From NCBI GenBank assembly GCA_004431415.1, contig QPMI01000167.1, forward strand, positions 62,001 through 126,000: a stretch of 64,000 nucleotides of DNA, read 5' to 3'. A program made the position numbers and the translations under genes. Below, piece by piece: positions 1 to 11,751 of this stretch. Position 1 is the stretch's first letter; the number at the start of each line of letters is the position of its first letter. The notes beneath the pieces are model-generated. The model saw only the letters and a list, made by a program, of their open reading frames with translations, did not search any database and was not told where the DNA came from. The DNA comes from Cyanophora paradoxa (Eukaryota; Glaucocystophyceae; Cyanophorales; Cyanophoraceae).

Positions 1-3000
1 GCCGCAGCCGCAGAACCCAAAACCGAAGCCGAAACCCAAGCCGAAGGCGAATGCAGAGGAGGAGCAGGCAGGGGAGGCGGCTCGAGCGGGAGCGCAGGAG
101 GGGAGCGGGGGGGCGGAGGAGGAGGGGGCGGGGCAGCGGGAGCGCAAGCGGCGGCGGGTGTGGACGGAGGAGCTCCACGGGCGCTTCCTCCGCGCCGTCG
201 AGCGCACGGGCCTCTTCCGTGCGCCCCCGCGCCCCCGCCCGCTCCGCCTCCGCCCCCGGGCGGGCTGGAGCGGGGCGCAGGGGCGACGCCCAAGGGGGTG
301 CTGGGGGAGCTCGCGGGCGAGGGCCTCACCCTCGAGCACGTCCGCTCCCACCTCCAGGTGCCCCCGGTCTCGCCGCGCCCGCCGCCCCCCGCCCGAGCCC
401 GGCCCCGCGCAGAAGTACCGCGCCTCGATGCGCGCCGCGAACGGCACCTGGGACGTGCCCCACCCTCTCGAGGCCCCGCCCCAGGCCCCGCCCCAGGCCC
501 CGCACCCCGCCCCCGTCGGCCCCGACCCCGCCCTCCTCGGCCCCGCCGCATCAGCCCCGCCGAGCCCCCACGCAGGTGCGCTCCGCCCCGCCCCGCGGGA
601 TGCGCCAGGGGAGATGCGAGGGGGCTAGAGGGCCGCCGAGGCGTGCCGCGAGCGCGGGGTGGCTTTCGCGGCGCTGAGGGGGGCGCGTGGGCAGGGCCCC
701 CCGCAGGCGCCCAGCCGCAGCAGCAGGCCGCCTGGCGCGCCCTGCACCCGACGCCCTCCCCGAGCACCCAGCCGCGCAGGCTGCTCGGGCGGGGTCCCTG
801 GCAGCGACGCCGGCTTCGGGGGCGCCGGCGACGCCCGCGAAGAGGCCGGCCGCCGTCGCCACCGCCTCCCACCTCCGCTTCCTCCCCACCGCCGCTGCCG
901 CCCCGCCCGTCCCCGCCGCCCCGCCGCCCCTGCCGGGTCCCCCTGCCGTCTTCACGACGCGCCCGCCGTGGCTGGCCTCGGGGGCGACCCCCGCGCAGGG
1001 TGGCCCAAGCGCGCGGGCCTCGCCGGCGACGGCCCCGGGGTCGGAGGCCTCGCGCCCCGCGAAGAAGCCGCGGCTCGAGCCGCCAGCGCAGGCCGGCCCC
1101 GCCGCCTCCGAGCAGGCCGCCGGCCCGCCCAAGCCCGGCCCCAAGCGCGGCCTCGCGAAGAGCGCCCGACCGGCCCCGGCTCCCGCGCAGGGCGCGGCGG
1201 AGGCGCAGGGCGCGCCGGGGACTCCGGCGGCCGCCGCCGCGCAGGGGAGGGCGGGGGCCGGCTCGCCTTGGACGGCGGGTGCGGGGGCGGGGCGAGCCAA
1301 GGAGGAGGTGCGGCGGGCAGCGCTGTTTGTGAGCGGGCGGGCCGGGGTGGAGCGGCACGGGGCGCGGCACGGGTGGAAGGCGCGGGTGGCCCTCGGCGGG
1401 CGCGAGTGGGACCTCGACGAGTGGGCCTTCCGCCGCCCCGACGCCGCCGCCCGCTTCCGGGACCGTGCGCAGCGCCCCCTCCCAGCCCGCCCCCTGCACC
1501 CCCTCAGCCTCCGCCCTCGCGCAGGCGTCATGCTGCTCCTCCACGGGCCCTCGCCCTCCTCCCGCCCCTCCCCGCCCCCGCCCCGCCCCCGCCCCCGCCC
1601 CGTCACTCCACGGCCCTGAGCGCCCCGCCGCCCCTTCCCCCGCCTCCTGCGGTGCTGCTCCGCCGCCCCCCGCCTCCTGCGCCCCGGGGCCCGCGCTGGC
1701 GGGCGCCTCCCCGCGCGGGCCGCCCGGCGCCCCGGGCCCCTCTCCGCCGCTGCAGGTCCAGCCTCCCGCGCCTGGTCCCCAAAGATCGCCCCGCCGCCAG
1801 AAGCGCTTCCGCAGCCGGCGCCTGCGCCAGCCGGCCCGCCCCGCCCGTCCCCGGCGACGCCGAGGCGGCCGCAGCCAGCGCCTTCTCCTGCAGCGTTGGC
1901 GGCAGCCACGGGGTCGCCTCTCCCGCCGGCGCCTCCTTCGGGGCCCCTCCCCTGCAAGCCCCTCCGCCGCGCGCCCCGGCGCCACAGCCGGCGGCGCCGG
2001 CGGGGCCTCCCCCTGGGCCCCCGGCCGGGCCCTCGGAGACCCCGTCCAGCTGCCCTGCGCCGCCGCCGCGCCGCCCCCGCACGCTCTCTCGCCCCCGCAC
2101 CGCAGGCCCCGCCGCCTCCCCCGGCCCACACTCGGCCCCAGCGGCCATGCCGGCCCCGGCTCCCCAGCCGCCGGCCCCTGTGCCGTCCGCCCCGCCCCTC
2201 CAGGCCCCTCCTCCTGCAACTGCTCCCCCCGCGCCCACCCCGCCGCCTGCGGCCACTGAGGGCCCCTTGCTCCCCCCGAGCTGCGCCCCGGCTGCCGCGC
2301 TGCCGGCCCCAGCTGGCGCGCTCGCGCCGGCAGCGCCGCCCTCGCTCCCGGTGGCGGCCCCGGGCGCCACGCCGGCCTCCGCCTCGGCGGCCGGCGCAGG
2401 GCCCCTCTTCTCTCGCCCTCCTCCCGCCTCCCCCCCTCCTGCTGCCGCGCTTCCCTCACCCGGCGCTCCTCCCCCGGCGAGGCCGGCGGCTCCCGCGCCG
2501 CCCCTCTCGCCGCCGGCTGCAGCTCCAGCGAGCACCGCGCCGCCACCGCCCCCATCCGCTCCATCGACCACCGCACCAGGCCCCGCCCGGACGCCGCGGC
2601 GTCGCCGCGGCAGGGGCCCCCGCCGAGGCGGTGAGCGCGGCGCTCGGCCCCTGGCGCCTCAACTTCCCCCTCGAGGAGTACGCCCCCGAGCCTTTCTTCG
2701 CCTGCGTACCACCGCCAGGCCCGCCCCGCCCCCCCGCTGGCCGCGCGCGCTGAGCGGGGAGCAGGGGCAGCGGTGCTGCGGGGGCCCGGGGCGGGGCGGC
2801 CGACATCGCCTCCGCCGCGCTGCTCGTCATCCGCGTGCGTGCCCGCGCCCGCCCCGCCGACCACGCGCGCCCCGGGGCGGGCGGCCTGACGCGGCGCAGC
2901 ACGTGCCGCCCTCGGAGCTCCTCCCGCGCGCCCCGCCCCGCGACCCGCCCGAGCCCGCCGCCACCATCCAGCTCTTCCCGCCCCGCGCCCTCCGCCGGCC

Positions 3001-4605
3001 CCCCGCCCTCCCCACGGGGCAGGCGGGGGCGGAGGAGGGGCGGCGTCGGAGGGGGAGGTGGCGGGCTGGAGGGGCGGCGGGCGGGGGCGTCGGGGCGGCT
3101 CGGGGAGCGGGGCGTGCGGTGCTTGCGGCCTGGCGCGCTGCCGCCGAGGAGGCGGCAGCCGCCCTCGAGGCCGCCGCCGCCGCCCTCCGTGCCCCCGCCC
3201 CGCCCCCGCCCCTCCTCTCCCCGCCGGGCCCGCCCCCTACCCCGACGCCCTAACCCGCGACCCGCCCCCGCCCCGCTCCCCGCCCCAGCCTCCCTCCCGG
3301 CCCCTCCCCCGCTCCCGCCCTCGCCCCGCCCCCGGCCCCGGCGCCGCTGCCGCCGCCCCCGCCCCTACCCTGCGCGGTGCCGGAAGCGCCACCGAAGGCT
3401 CCCGCGCCGGCCGCCCCCGCCCCGCGCCGCCCTTCTCCACCGCCCCCGCCGTCGCGCCCTCGGCTGCTGCCGCGGCGACGGCGCGCAAGCGGACGAACGG
3501 GCCGCCCCCATCGCGGCCGCAGCAGCAGCAGCAGCAGCCGCAGCAGGCGGCGGCGACGGCGGCGGCGGGGCCTGTCTTCGCGGAGGGCTCGCTGGTGCTG
3601 ACGCGGGCGAAGCGGGGCGGGGCGCGGCCGGCGATGGTGCTGCCGGCGCGCGACGCCCTGCGCGCCGACACGGCCGCCCGCCCCTCGGGCGCCGCGGGGC
3701 GCCACATCGCGACCCTCTCCTTCGAAGCGCCCCCAAAGCGTGCGCGCCAGCCCCGCCCCAGCCGCCCGCAGCCGCCCCCTCCGAGGCGGGCCGGGGCGCA
3801 GCGCCTGGGTGCCGGAGGCGCAGCTGGAGGCCTTCGACGCGGAGAAGGCGGAGGCGGCGCGGCAGCAGGCGCCGCTGGCCGCGCACGCCGCCTTCGCCCG
3901 CGCCCTCGCCTACCACACGGCCCCGCCCGCCGCCCGTGCGCCCCGCCCCGCCCCGCCCCGCGCGTGCGGCGGGGGCGGGGCGAGCGTGGGGCGTGGGGGC
4001 AGGGGGATCGCCGGGGCGGGAGCGGGCGCTGGGGCGGTTCCGGGAGGTGACGGCGGACCTGGAGGACCGGCTGGTGGACGTGGCGGGGCGCTCCGAGCAC
4101 TGCGTCGTGGACCCCTCGGACGCCTTCTGGGGCGACTGGCGCGGCCGCAAGGAGGCGGCCCGCAGCTACGAGGGCATGGCCGCCTCCGTCTCCGAGCTCC
4201 TCGACGCCCTCACCCCGCTCGTCCGCCCCGCCCCGCCCCCGGCCCCGCCCCAGGCCCCCCGCGCCCCGCCCCGAGCCGCCCCGCGCAGAGCCTCACCCCG
4301 GCTGGCGCCCGCGCCAAGGCCCGGGGCTGGCTGCGGCCCTACCTGCGCCCCGGCGGGCCGCCCCTCACGGCCGCGGCTATCGAGAAGGCGCGGCGGGGCG
4401 CTCGGTGGGGGCCGGGAGGGGGCTGAGGCGGGGCCGGCCGGCGCAGGTGCTGATGGAGGCGGACCGCGGCGAGACCGTCGACTGGGTGACCCGCCCCGCG
4501 CCCTCCAGCCCCGCCCAGCGCCGCCCCCGCCCCCGCTGGGCCCCACCGACCCGTCCCCTCCCGCAGACATTCATCCACACCCGCAAGAAGGCCCGCCCCC
4601 GCTGA
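1..4605 (+). CDS. GARP (Myb-like) transcription factor with AP2-like and PWWP-like segments, 5' truncated
   Basis: The frame is already open at base 2, so the true start lies upstream. The first exons encode a GARP DNA-binding domain: WTEELHGRFLRAVERTG, then ATPKGVLGEL, then LTLEHVRSHLQ joined to KYRASM across introns 219-280 and 358-412. SHLQKYR is the green-lineage GARP signature (ARR-B, PHR and KANADI groups), so nuclear DNA binding is expected. Around 1310-1470 a segment (GVERHGARHGWKARVALGG, then AAARFRD) resembles an AP2/ERF domain; this is tentative. Around 3570-3920, EGSLVLTRAKRGGARPAMV followed by AWVPEAQLEAF fits a degenerate PWWP domain, which reads histone marks or DNA. Between them are long Pro/Ala low-complexity stretches and many GC-only introns. 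The stop is at 4603-4605, after TFIHTRKKARPR. Treating the whole stretch as one gene is an inference; the PWWP part could be a second gene. Confidence 0.6.
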
Positions 4606-5392
4606 GGCCCAGCTGACGCCCGGCTGGCCGCGGCGCCCACCGCGGGGGCGACTCGGCGGGAGTCGGGTTGGGAGGGCGTTACCGGAGTCCGCTACCGTAT
4701 ACAGCCTACCGGTACCGGTAGCCGCTGAGAGCATACCGGGTAGCGCGCCCCGCTCAGCAGCTGCCGCTGCAAGTGCGCAATACACTGCGTACCCCGGCAG
4801 CGGCATCTGCACGTGTTCGGACTCCGGAGAGCCTCGAGCTCGGCGCCTCGGAGGTTGTAAATGTTCGTGAATGCGTCACGCGCTCAAATAACGGAGTTGT
4901 TTTGCAGTTTTTTTCGAGTCGCTCCATTATAGCCTTCATAAACGGAGTTTTTTGCAGTTTTTTGCCTTGAGGGGGGGTAGAAATCACCGAGAAGGCCCTC
5001 TCAAGGGGGCGCTATAGCTATACGTATACGCGAACGTACCATCGGCCGCGGCTACCGCCGCCGATCGAGTCGGCAGCGACGACAGATCTAGAAGGAGCGG
5101 GCGCGCGCTGCTAGGAGCCAGTTCGCTAGCGCGGCCGGCGAGTTGGAACTGTGGAACATCGACCGCGCGGCAGCATCGGCGCCGGCCCATCTTTGAGCCG
5201 CTGCCGGCCAGGTTGTGGGCGCCTGCCTGAAGAGCCGGCCTGGCGACAATCGGGGGGAAGCTTGAAGCAATCTCGGCCGTTTGCAGCTGGGTTTCGCCGG
5301 TGACCGCGTGCGTTGTGCCGTGGGCGCCCCTCCGCGGCGCGTGCTCGCCGTCGCGCTGCTGACCGAGCCGGGCGGCGGCGCAGGCATCGCAC
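4606..5392. other. Intergenic spacer
   Basis: No gene is supported. The left part holds nested palindromes built on TACCGGTACCGGTA (about 4700-4730). The middle (4860-4970) is AT-richer, with two similar stretches containing AACGGAGTT and TTTTGCAGTTTTTT about 45 bp apart. The right part returns to high GC before the next start codon. Confidence 0.5.
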
Positions 5393-6908
5393 ATGGCGTC
5401 CGCGGTGGAAGTGGCACTCTTTGACGGCGACGTCGGCCGTGGGGGCGGGCGGGGCTTCTCGGAGGGGTGGCCCCCGACGCCCAGCGAGTCGCCCACGCCG
5501 GAGCGCGGGAGCTGGGCCTCGCTGCCCGTCCGCCGGGGCAGCGCACACGTCTCCTCCCTCCTAGTCCCCGAGGTGCCGCCCCCGCGCGCCCCCGCGTGAC
5601 TCCGGTCGCCCTGCCCGGCTTCTGACCGGGCGGCGACAGGAGGACGGGGCGCCGCTGCTCGCGGCGGGAGTGCCGGTGCGGCGGGCGGCCTCGATCGGGG
5701 CTTTCGGGGGCCACGGGGCGGGGCCGCTGGGGTCGCCGCAGGAGGCGGGGTGGCCGGGGACGCCGCCGGCGGCGCAGGCGCGCTCGAGCCACGAGGCGCG
5801 CCGCCTCTTCTTCCCCGACTCGCCCCAGCGCCCCGCCCCCTCCCTCCGCTCCCTCCCGAGCCCCGCGCGCCCCTCCCCGGCCCTCGGCGCCTGGTACGGC
5901 TTCTGCGGGGACGGGAGCGACGAGGAGCACGAGGAGGAGCGCGGGTTCGAGGAGGGCGGGCGGCCCGGCAGCGCCCGCAGCTCCCTCCCGCCCCCACGCC
6001 TGCTCCCGCCCCTCCCATCCCCGCCCCTCCCGCTCCTCGACGCCCTTCCCTCGGCCCGCCTGAGCGCCCTCGGTTCGCCCCGCCGCCGCGCCCCGGCCCC
6101 GCCCCGCAACTCACCGAGGCCCTGTACAGGCCTGGCGACGCCGCCGCCGACGCCGCAGGGCGGGGCGCGGTCGCGGCGCGGGAGCGGGCCGGGGGGAGGC
6201 CGGGGTGCCCCTCACGGAGGCCGCCCGCCGCCTGGCGCTCCTCCAGGCGCGCCCCCGCCCCGCCCCGCCCGCCGGCGCCCCGCGCTGAGGCTCCACGCAG
6301 GCGTGCGCGGCGGTGGCGGTGAGCGCGCCGCGCGGGCGCCCGCTGCAGCGCGTCGACACGGACCCCGGCGCCCTCTCCGCCCTCGACCGCCCCGCCTCCC
6401 CCGCCCTGGGCCCCGGCCCCGCCCGCCTGCTGCTCCCGCCCCTCCTGGGGCCGCTGCCGGGGCGGGGGCCTTCGGGTCGCCGCCGCCGACGCCGGCGGGG
6501 ACGAGCGAGCGGGAGCGGCGCGGGTCGGCCCCCTCGTGCGGCGCGCCCCCGCGCCGCCCCCTCCCGCCAGGGCTGGCGCGTGGGGAGGCCGGGGCCGGCG
6601 CGGCGACGCTGCGGCGGGTGGCGACGGTGGGCGCTGCCCTCGAGCTCCTCGGGCCCTCGCCCTCGAGCGCCCCGCCCCCTCCCCGCGCCCCGGCCCCGAG
6701 TAGCCCCCGCCCCGCCGCCCCACGCCCCACTCCCCTCTGCGTCCCTGCCATCGTCGATCCAGCCAGCCCAGCAGCTTTGCAACAGCAGGTTTCCGCGGGG
6801 CGGGCCCCCCGGGACCGGCCCGGGGCCCCGCCCCGTGCGGCGCCCGCCCCGGCCGGAAGCGGGGCGGGCGAGGGACTGTACACTTTAGAATTTTGTTTTC
6901 TCGGGTAG
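5393..6908 (+). CDS. Hypothetical protein with repeated Gly/Ser/Pro motifs
   Basis: Not recognised. The ATG at 5393 opens MASAVEVALFDGDVG, and the first exon ends near 5570 at SSLLVPE. An intron with GT donor, a CTGAC branch-like motif and acceptor GGCGACAG leads to EDGAPLLAAGVPVRRAAS. Later exons carry an acidic patch (GDGSDEEHEEERGFEEGG, about 5910-5965) and repeated short motifs of the type VRRGSAHVSS, VRRAASIGAFG and GSPPPTPAGTSERERRGS. These look like basic Ser-containing kinase-type sites and suggest a phosphorylated, mostly disordered protein; that is inference. The last open frame ends at 6906-6908, but the 3' exon structure is not resolved. Neighbours give no functional hint. Confidence 0.4.
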
Positions 6909-8255
6909 CGTAACCAAGATGGCCGCTCTTCGCGCGCGTGTACGCGCGCCGGCTGCAGGGTTCATTCGCTCAGTATTCATTTGTTGTTCATGTGTGCCGC
7001 AACTGTACCTTTTTGTTCAGCTTAAGTTTTGTCCCCCTTTATTTCCGCTTTCTTTCTTGTTTCCGCTAGTTTCGCACTGCCTGTTTTCCGATCCTCGATC
7101 AAAGATGATTGCATATTCTTGGGAGCTTTGGAACGTCGTGTGCTTACTCAGTAAAATAGATGTACTAGTACACGTGTACTCTAACTTAGTAATTCTTCGT
7201 GATTAGGTTTCTCGTGCTGCATTCGAATTCAGTGGCCTTGGGTGTACTTTTATGTTGCATTTAGTCGTACTACGTATACGGAAAGGGAAAATCTGCAATC
7301 GGTTACCTGTACGTATACTCGGCCCAGCTAAAGGCCATGGTCGTAGACGTTCAACGCGTACGACTGCTCTTCCGAGTATACTAGCTATATACTTCAACGA
7401 CTGGATGCAAATTTATTGTACATCATGGCATGTCACTAATCGATATCATGATCATGAGTAGCTAGGGGCTTGCCAAGTTGCAAAATTTAATTGCAACACT
7501 GACATGATGCCTCAGCTGCAGGGCCTACTAATAGGCTAGGTCGCCGGGCTAGCTACAGCTGCAGGGCTCATGATCAGGCCTCGGAGTTGAACGGTCACCG
7601 GGTCATGTCACCGGCCGCGGGTACCGTACTACGGTACGGTACCGGTACCGCGGGCCGCGGCCCGGTCCGGCGGTACCGTAGTACTGCAGTACCGTAGTAC
7701 TGCAGCTCAGCGGCTGGCAAATTAAATCAGTGGCGACGGTTGCCCTCCGAGGCTCAGGCCCTTGATCATGACTCAGTGATCATGAGCTTCCGAAGTTCGG
7801 ACGATTCTGAAGTTCAATTGCAAGGCCCGAGGCTTCAAGGCCTACTAGCCTAGTAGGCTTCAAGGCCTCCAGGCTGAGCCCGCGCCCGCCGGGCCGGCCC
7901 TAGGCCTCGGGCGGTCCGACCCCGGGCCCGGTGACCCTATATAAATATATATGTACCGTAGTACATCACGTCCGGATCCTTCAAGGCTTGCAATTGACTA
8001 ACTTCGGACCTCGGCCGTCGGACACTCATGATCATGATCATGATGATCAGTGTGACTAAAGCTAACGTATATTATAATTTTTCAATACTCATTTGCGGCT
8101 TCCAAATGTAATTTCATTGATTCACCAAGTCAGGAGACCCGAGCTCGATCGAGACCCCATGGCCAACTTGGCAACTCGCGCACACAAACTGGGCCGGGAA
8201 CTGCCAAGCTGTGTCCGGCAACTCGCGCGCACAGTGTGTCCGGCGGGGCGGGGCG
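6909..8255. other. AT-richer intergenic region dense in palindromes
   Basis: No gene is supported. The composition drops sharply from the GC of the flanking genes. The stretch is packed with short perfect palindromes: GTAC-based blocks at 7618-7705, repeated GATCATGATCATGATCAT-type blocks at 7760-7780 and 8025-8050, and CTAG/AGGCCT blocks at 7840-7875. TATATAAATATATA lies at about 7938. It could act as regulatory or scaffold DNA or be a graveyard of small elements; nothing here decides. Confidence 0.5.
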
Positions 8256-9223
8256 TCAGGCGGCCTTGGCGGCCTTGGCGGCGCGAGCGCCCTTGGCCTT
8301 GGAGGGGTCGGCCGCCGGCGGGATGAAGTCCTTCACGTTGTCGCGCCGGATGTACGTCTCCCGCGCCTGCGGGCCCCCCCGGCGCTCAGGGCCGGCGCGG
8401 GGCGGGGCGGGGGAGAGCGCGCTCGCTCCGGCACCTTCTGGTACCAGGAGAAGAGGTCGGGGTCGGTGAGGGCGTTGTAGGCCTTGTCGATCTTCACGAA
8501 GTTCTCCTTGCAGACCGCCGCTTCCTCCTTGCACTTGTCCCTGAACACGCGCTCGGACTCACAGACCCGCGCGCGGCAGCTCAGAGGTCAGAGCTTACGG
8601 GTGCCACTTCAGCGAGAGCTCCCGGAAGGCCTGGCGGTCGGCGACTCAGAGGAGCGCGGCGGCTCAGGGAGGCGCAGCCCCGACGCGCCTTCTTGATCTC
8701 ACTCGCCGTCGCCGTCTGTGGGACGCCCAATGTGTCGAAGTGCTCGCTGTACTGCTCAGACGAGGCGACCGATCAGCACTCGCGGCGCGCAACGCGACGC
8801 GGTTTCCGCTCACCTCCTCGACAGTCGGCACGTAGTTGTCCTCGTAAAACTGCGACGAGTGCAGGTGGTTGACCGATGGCAACGTGCGGGGCGAGCACGC
8901 CGGCCGGGACGCGCGAATTCGAACCTTGAGCGTGAAAACGAGGATCAACATCAGCACGATGAACCAGAAGGCACAGCCCGGACGCCAGCCCTTCTTTGGA
9001 GGCGGCACGAGCTTCGCCCCGGGCTTCTCCGCCTTGCTCGTGGACGACGCGTCCAGCTCGCTTCCAGAGCCAACCCTGCGGTTGGCGCGAGCTCAGATCG
9101 GGCGCGTACGTCGGCGATGGCCCGCATATATACGTACGAGTCGTCGGTCCGCTCTTCATCGCTTTCGGGCGCGTCCTCGACCACTACCTCATCGTCCTTC
9201 TTTCGCTGCCGCACGGAGGACAT
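8256..9223 (-). CDS. J-domain protein with N-terminal membrane anchor (Sec63/ERdj-like)
   Basis: Start ATG is the complement of 9221-9223 (MSSVRQRKKDDEVVVEDAPE, an acidic N-terminus). A Lys/Pro-rich exon leads into one strong membrane segment, CAFWFIVLMLILVFTLKV. Later exons give HFDTLGVPQTATASEIKK, then AFRELSLKWHP, then ENFVKIDKAYNALTDPD, which is the helix I-II-III layout of a J domain. The tail DFIPPAADPSKAKGARAAK ends at a stop in 8256-8258. J proteins recruit Hsp70; a membrane anchor just before the J domain is typical of ER-membrane types such as Sec63, but no Sec63 Brl domain follows. The intron after SEIKK is read as GC-AG. The HPD motif is not intact: no splice choice I tried puts Asp after HP. 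The gene is head to head with mnmE. Confidence 0.65.
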
Positions 9224-9322
9224 TACTAACGATGGTCAGCTGGGTTTCACAAGCAATCGGCTCGCGTACCCCCCGCAGGCTACTCTATTTGCTATGTTCG
9301 TGGCGATCCTGCCGCTGCGTTC

Positions 9323-11751
9323 GTGCAGGGCGGTGGAGAGCTTATGCACCGCCAAGCTGCGATGTGCAGCCCGGTGGGCGGGGCCCGCGGCCACATCGAA
9401 ACCGCTCAGGCCGCGCCGTCCGGGCGCCGTCAGCTTCCAGGCGAGCGCGCTGTTCGGCGGCAACGCGCTGCGTCTGCAGCTAAGGTGGTCTCACGCGTCT
9501 CCCCACGTACACCACGCGCCTCCCGAAGTCCAGGTCCCCACCCGCGAATCGCGCCGGCCCCCCACCCGCGAATCGCGCCGGCGCAGGTGCCTCGCGCCTC
9601 GGCGTTTGAAGACACGATCTACGCACTCTCCAGCGCACCCGGACGCGCCGGCGTGTCCGTGATCCGGCTCTCCGGCCCCTTTGCGGGAGACGTGCGGGCC
9701 GCGCCGCACCGCCGGCGGCGGGCGGTGACGCGGGCGCAGGTGCTGCGCAAGCTCGCGCGGCGCGAGGAGCTTCCAGAGCCGCGGCGGGCGACGCGGGCGC
9801 GGCTGCACTGCGCAGTCAGGTGGGCGGGCCCGGGGCCGGGCGCGGCGTCGGCGCTGGGCGACGGGCCGGCGCAGCGGGGAGATGCTGGACGACGCGCTGG
9901 TGCTGTGGTTCCCCGGTGCGGGGGTGCGGGGCGGGTGGCGGGGCCGGGGGGCGAGGCGGGGCGGCGGGGCGCAGGGCCGGCCTCCTTCACGGGGAGGACG
10001 TCGTGGAGCTGCACGTGCACGGCTCCAAGTCCGTCCCGCCCCCCGCCCCCGGCCCCCTGCCGCCCCGCCCGAGGCGCCCCGGGCCGGCAGGGCGGTGATC
10101 GGGGACGTCCTGGAGGCGATCGGGCGCTGCCCGCCTCCCGCGGGGGGCCCCGAGGAGCACGGCTACGCCCGCACCCGCCTCGCCGAGCCCGGCGAGTTCA
10201 GCAGGCGGTGCCCTCCCCTGCCCCCTCCCGCGGCGGCCGCGGCGCGGCGGGGCGGACGGGGCGGGGCGCAGGGCGTTCGAGAACCGGAAGATGGACCTGA
10301 CGGAGGTGGAGGGCCTGGCGGACCTCATCAACGCGGAGACGCAGGCGCAGCGGCGGCAGGCGCTGCGGCAGATGCAGGGCTCGCTGCGGGTGCTGTACGA
10401 GGGGTGGCGGGGCGAGCTGCTGCGCTGCCTGGCGCACGTCGAGGCGGTCATCGACTTCGGGGACACCGAGGAGATCGGCGCCGACGAGGTCTACGCCCAG
10501 GGTCCCCGCCCCGCCCCGCCCCGCCCCCCGTCTCCCCCCGGAGGTGAGCGGCGGCGGGCGGCGCAGTGCTGCCGGCGGTGGAGCGGCTCGCGGCGAGCAT
10601 CGAGGCGCACCTCGCCGACAACCGCCGCGGCGAGCGGTCCGCGCCCCGCCCCGCCCGCCCCGCCGGCGCCGCTGAGGCGGGGCGGGCGGGGCGGGGCAGG
10701 GTGCGGGACGGGGTGGCGGTGGCGATCGTGGGCCCGCCGAACGCGGGGAAGTCGAGCCTGTTGAACCTGCTGGCGGAGCGGGAGGCGGCGATCGTGAGCG
10801 ACGTGCCGGGCACGACGCGCGACGTCGTCGAGGTCGCCGTCAACCTCGCCGGCTACCCCGTCCTCCTCGCCGACACGGCCGGCCTGCGCGACACCGAGGA
10901 CCCCGTCGAGCGCGAGGGCGTCCGCCGGGCGCGGGCCCGCATGCAGCACGCCGACCTCAAGCTCTGCCTCCTGCCCCTCGACGAGGCCCGCGAGGCCCTC
11001 CGCGAGGCCCGCGCCGCTGCCGCCGCCTCGGGGGCGCCGCGGCCCCACCCGCCCCACCCGGAGGCCGTCCTGGGCGGGGCCCTCGCCCTCGTCGACCCGG
11101 AGACGCTCGTGGTGGTGAACAAGGCGGACCTCGCGGAGGGCGAGCCCGAGGGGGCGGAGGCGGCCGACTGGCTCCGCGCCGAGGCCGCCGACCGCGGCGC
11201 CGCCCACTTCTGCCTCCTCTCCTGCCGCACCGAGGGTCCGCCCCGCCTCCGCACCGCGAGGCCGCCGCCGGGGGCGAGCGGGCGGGCGCAGCCGGCCTGC
11301 GGGAGCTGCTCGAGCGCGTCGCGGGGGAGGTCAAGGCCAAGCGCGCCCCGCCCCGCCCCGCCCCGCCCCGCCCCTGAGGCCGCCGGCTGAGGCCGGGCAG
11401 GCTGGAGGGGGGGGCGGGGGCGGCGGGGGAGGGCGCCGTGATCACGCGGGCGCGGCACCGCGAGCACCTCACCGACTGCCTCCAGCATCTCCAGCGCTAC
11501 AGAGGTCGCCCCTTGCCTCGCCCCCGCGCCGGCGCGGGTGCGGGGGCGAGGGGGCGGGGCAGAGAACGCGGCGCTGGACATGGTGCTGGGGGCGGAGGAC
11601 CTGCGGATGGCGGCCACCGCCCTCGGGCGCATCGTCGGGCCCGCCCCGCCGCGCGCCGGGCGAGGGGCGGCGGGCTGACTGTGCGGGCAGGCGGGTGGAC
11701 GTGGAGGAGCTGCTCGAGGTCGTCTTCCGCGACTTCTGCATTGGCAAGTAG
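9323..11751 (+). CDS. mnmE: tRNA modification GTPase MnmE (TrmE/MSS1/GTPBP3 family), organellar
   Basis: MnmE, with MnmG, makes 5-carboxymethylaminomethyl (or taurinomethyl) uridine at the wobble position of tRNAs; in eukaryotes it acts in mitochondria or plastids. The N-terminal formyl-THF-binding domain is seen as [32 protein letters not shown] and [14 protein letters not shown], each in a separate exon. The helical domain follows ([15 protein letters not shown], then [18 protein letters not shown]). The inserted G domain has G1 [10 protein letters not shown]2 PGTTRD, G3 DTAGL and G4 NKAD. The gene ends [10 protein letters not shown]; the C-terminal CIGK with its Cys is the MnmE hallmark. 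The start is uncertain: the ATG at 9323 gives an uninterrupted Arg/Ala-rich leader usable as a targeting peptide, while the ATG at 9294 would need a splice that I could not phase. Introns are 50-110 bp and GC-rich. Confidence 0.9.

Noticed and set aside
551-2571. Long minus-strand open frames of more than 300 codons opposite the GARP-domain gene
   Set aside because: Ala/Gly/Arg-only composition without recognisable motifs; expected shadows where GC-rich DNA lacks stop codons.
9294-9484. Alternative first exon of mnmE ([16 protein letters not shown])
   Set aside because: It looks like a targeting peptide, but the donor at 9485 is phase 2 while the next exon needs phase 0, so it was not used as the start.
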